A DNA stretch of 64,000 bases from assembly GCF_041103235.1 (NCBI RefSeq), contig NZ_JBGCUN010000001.1, positions 1,674,001 through 1,738,000 of the forward strand, given 5' to 3'. The DNA is from Yoonia sp. R2331 (GTDB lineage: Bacteria; Pseudomonadota; Alphaproteobacteria; Rhodobacterales; Rhodobacteraceae). The position numbers and the translations under genes were made by a program. Positions within the stretch are counted from its first letter, which is position 1. Each line of letters starts with the position of its first letter. Shown here piece by piece: positions 63,961 to 64,000 of the stretch. The notes beneath the pieces are model-generated. The model was not told the origin of the DNA and did not search any database. It worked only from the letters and a program-made list of their open reading frames with translations.

Positions 63961-64000
63961 GCAAGCATATCGGTTTTTCTGTGGGTTTTTCACCTGCCCT

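Noticed and set aside
1-64000. Prophage, integrative element, toxin-antitoxin or defence island
   Set aside because: No integrase, transposase, restriction, toxin-antitoxin or CRISPR genes were found on either strand. Gene content and spacing are those of core chromosome.

Overview
The window looks like chromosomal core sequence of a marine alphaproteobacterium of the Rhodobacteraceae (Roseobacter group). Support comes from ALA-synthase HemA of the 407-residue Rhodobacter type, a fused indolepyruvate:ferredoxin oxidoreductase, a GTA-type GH108 endolysin, an alphaproteobacterial GTTC-N7-GTTC SOS box before uvrA, a VPLPA-CTERM surface protein, a DUF1127 protein with a heat-shock-like promoter, and GC-rich coding DNA throughout. 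I see no insertion sequence, prophage block, CRISPR array or recognisable defence island. Starts were chosen by ribosome-binding site, family length and overlap with neighbours.

Layout. 1-7.3 kb (minus): acyltransferase, murI, argC, ccmE and a truncated GH108 endolysin, with the 1138-aa iorAB fusion upstream of them and divergent from a LysR gene. 7.4-12.4 kb: LysR, a likely heat-shock-controlled small RNA, a HAD hydrolase, purL, and bolA/unknown/grxD packed into one operon. 12.4-19 kb: zapA with a coiled-coil partner, tkt, a DoxX protein, and two tandem gap genes that differ at the cofactor-specificity residue and carry GTTA-n-CG-n-TAAC operators, then DUF1127. 19-29 kb: coaD, a CBS protein, and a valine-catabolism cluster (LysR, mmsA, acyl-CoA dehydrogenase, 3-hydroxyisobutyryl-CoA hydrolase, mmsB) interrupted by an unknown protein, a cupredoxin and a VPLPA-CTERM protein.

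29-44 kb: uvrA, a 998-aa secreted von Willebrand A protein with eight C-terminal repeats, lpd, DUF924, MFS, queA and an AsmA/YhdP-like giant. 44-57 kb: bcp, a ferritin-like DUF455 protein, a membrane-anchored M23 peptidase overlapping a bactofilin, a DHA2-type MFS gene, DUF2189, prfB, PBP1A, a Tat-exported metallo-hydrolase, a DsbA/ScsC-like oxidoreductase, an aminotransferase and an N-acetylmuramoyl-L-alanine amidase. 57-64 kb: a DJ-1/PfpI protein, ispG, a RodZ-like protein and hemA (all minus), an M20 peptidase, and two identical tRNA-Asp(GTC) genes with separate promoters.

Functional themes are carbon flux (tkt, both gap genes, lpd, valine degradation), tetrapyrrole and haem handling (hemA, ccmE), and cell-wall synthesis and shape (murI, mrcA, amidase, M23 peptidase, bactofilin, RodZ-like, zapA). 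The observations I would follow first are the candidate RpoH-controlled sRNA at 8.4 kb, the paired gap operators, the repeat-bearing vWA protein, and the terminator hairpin inside the 5' end of the DHA2 MFS reading frame. I found no convincing wholly new multi-gene system.
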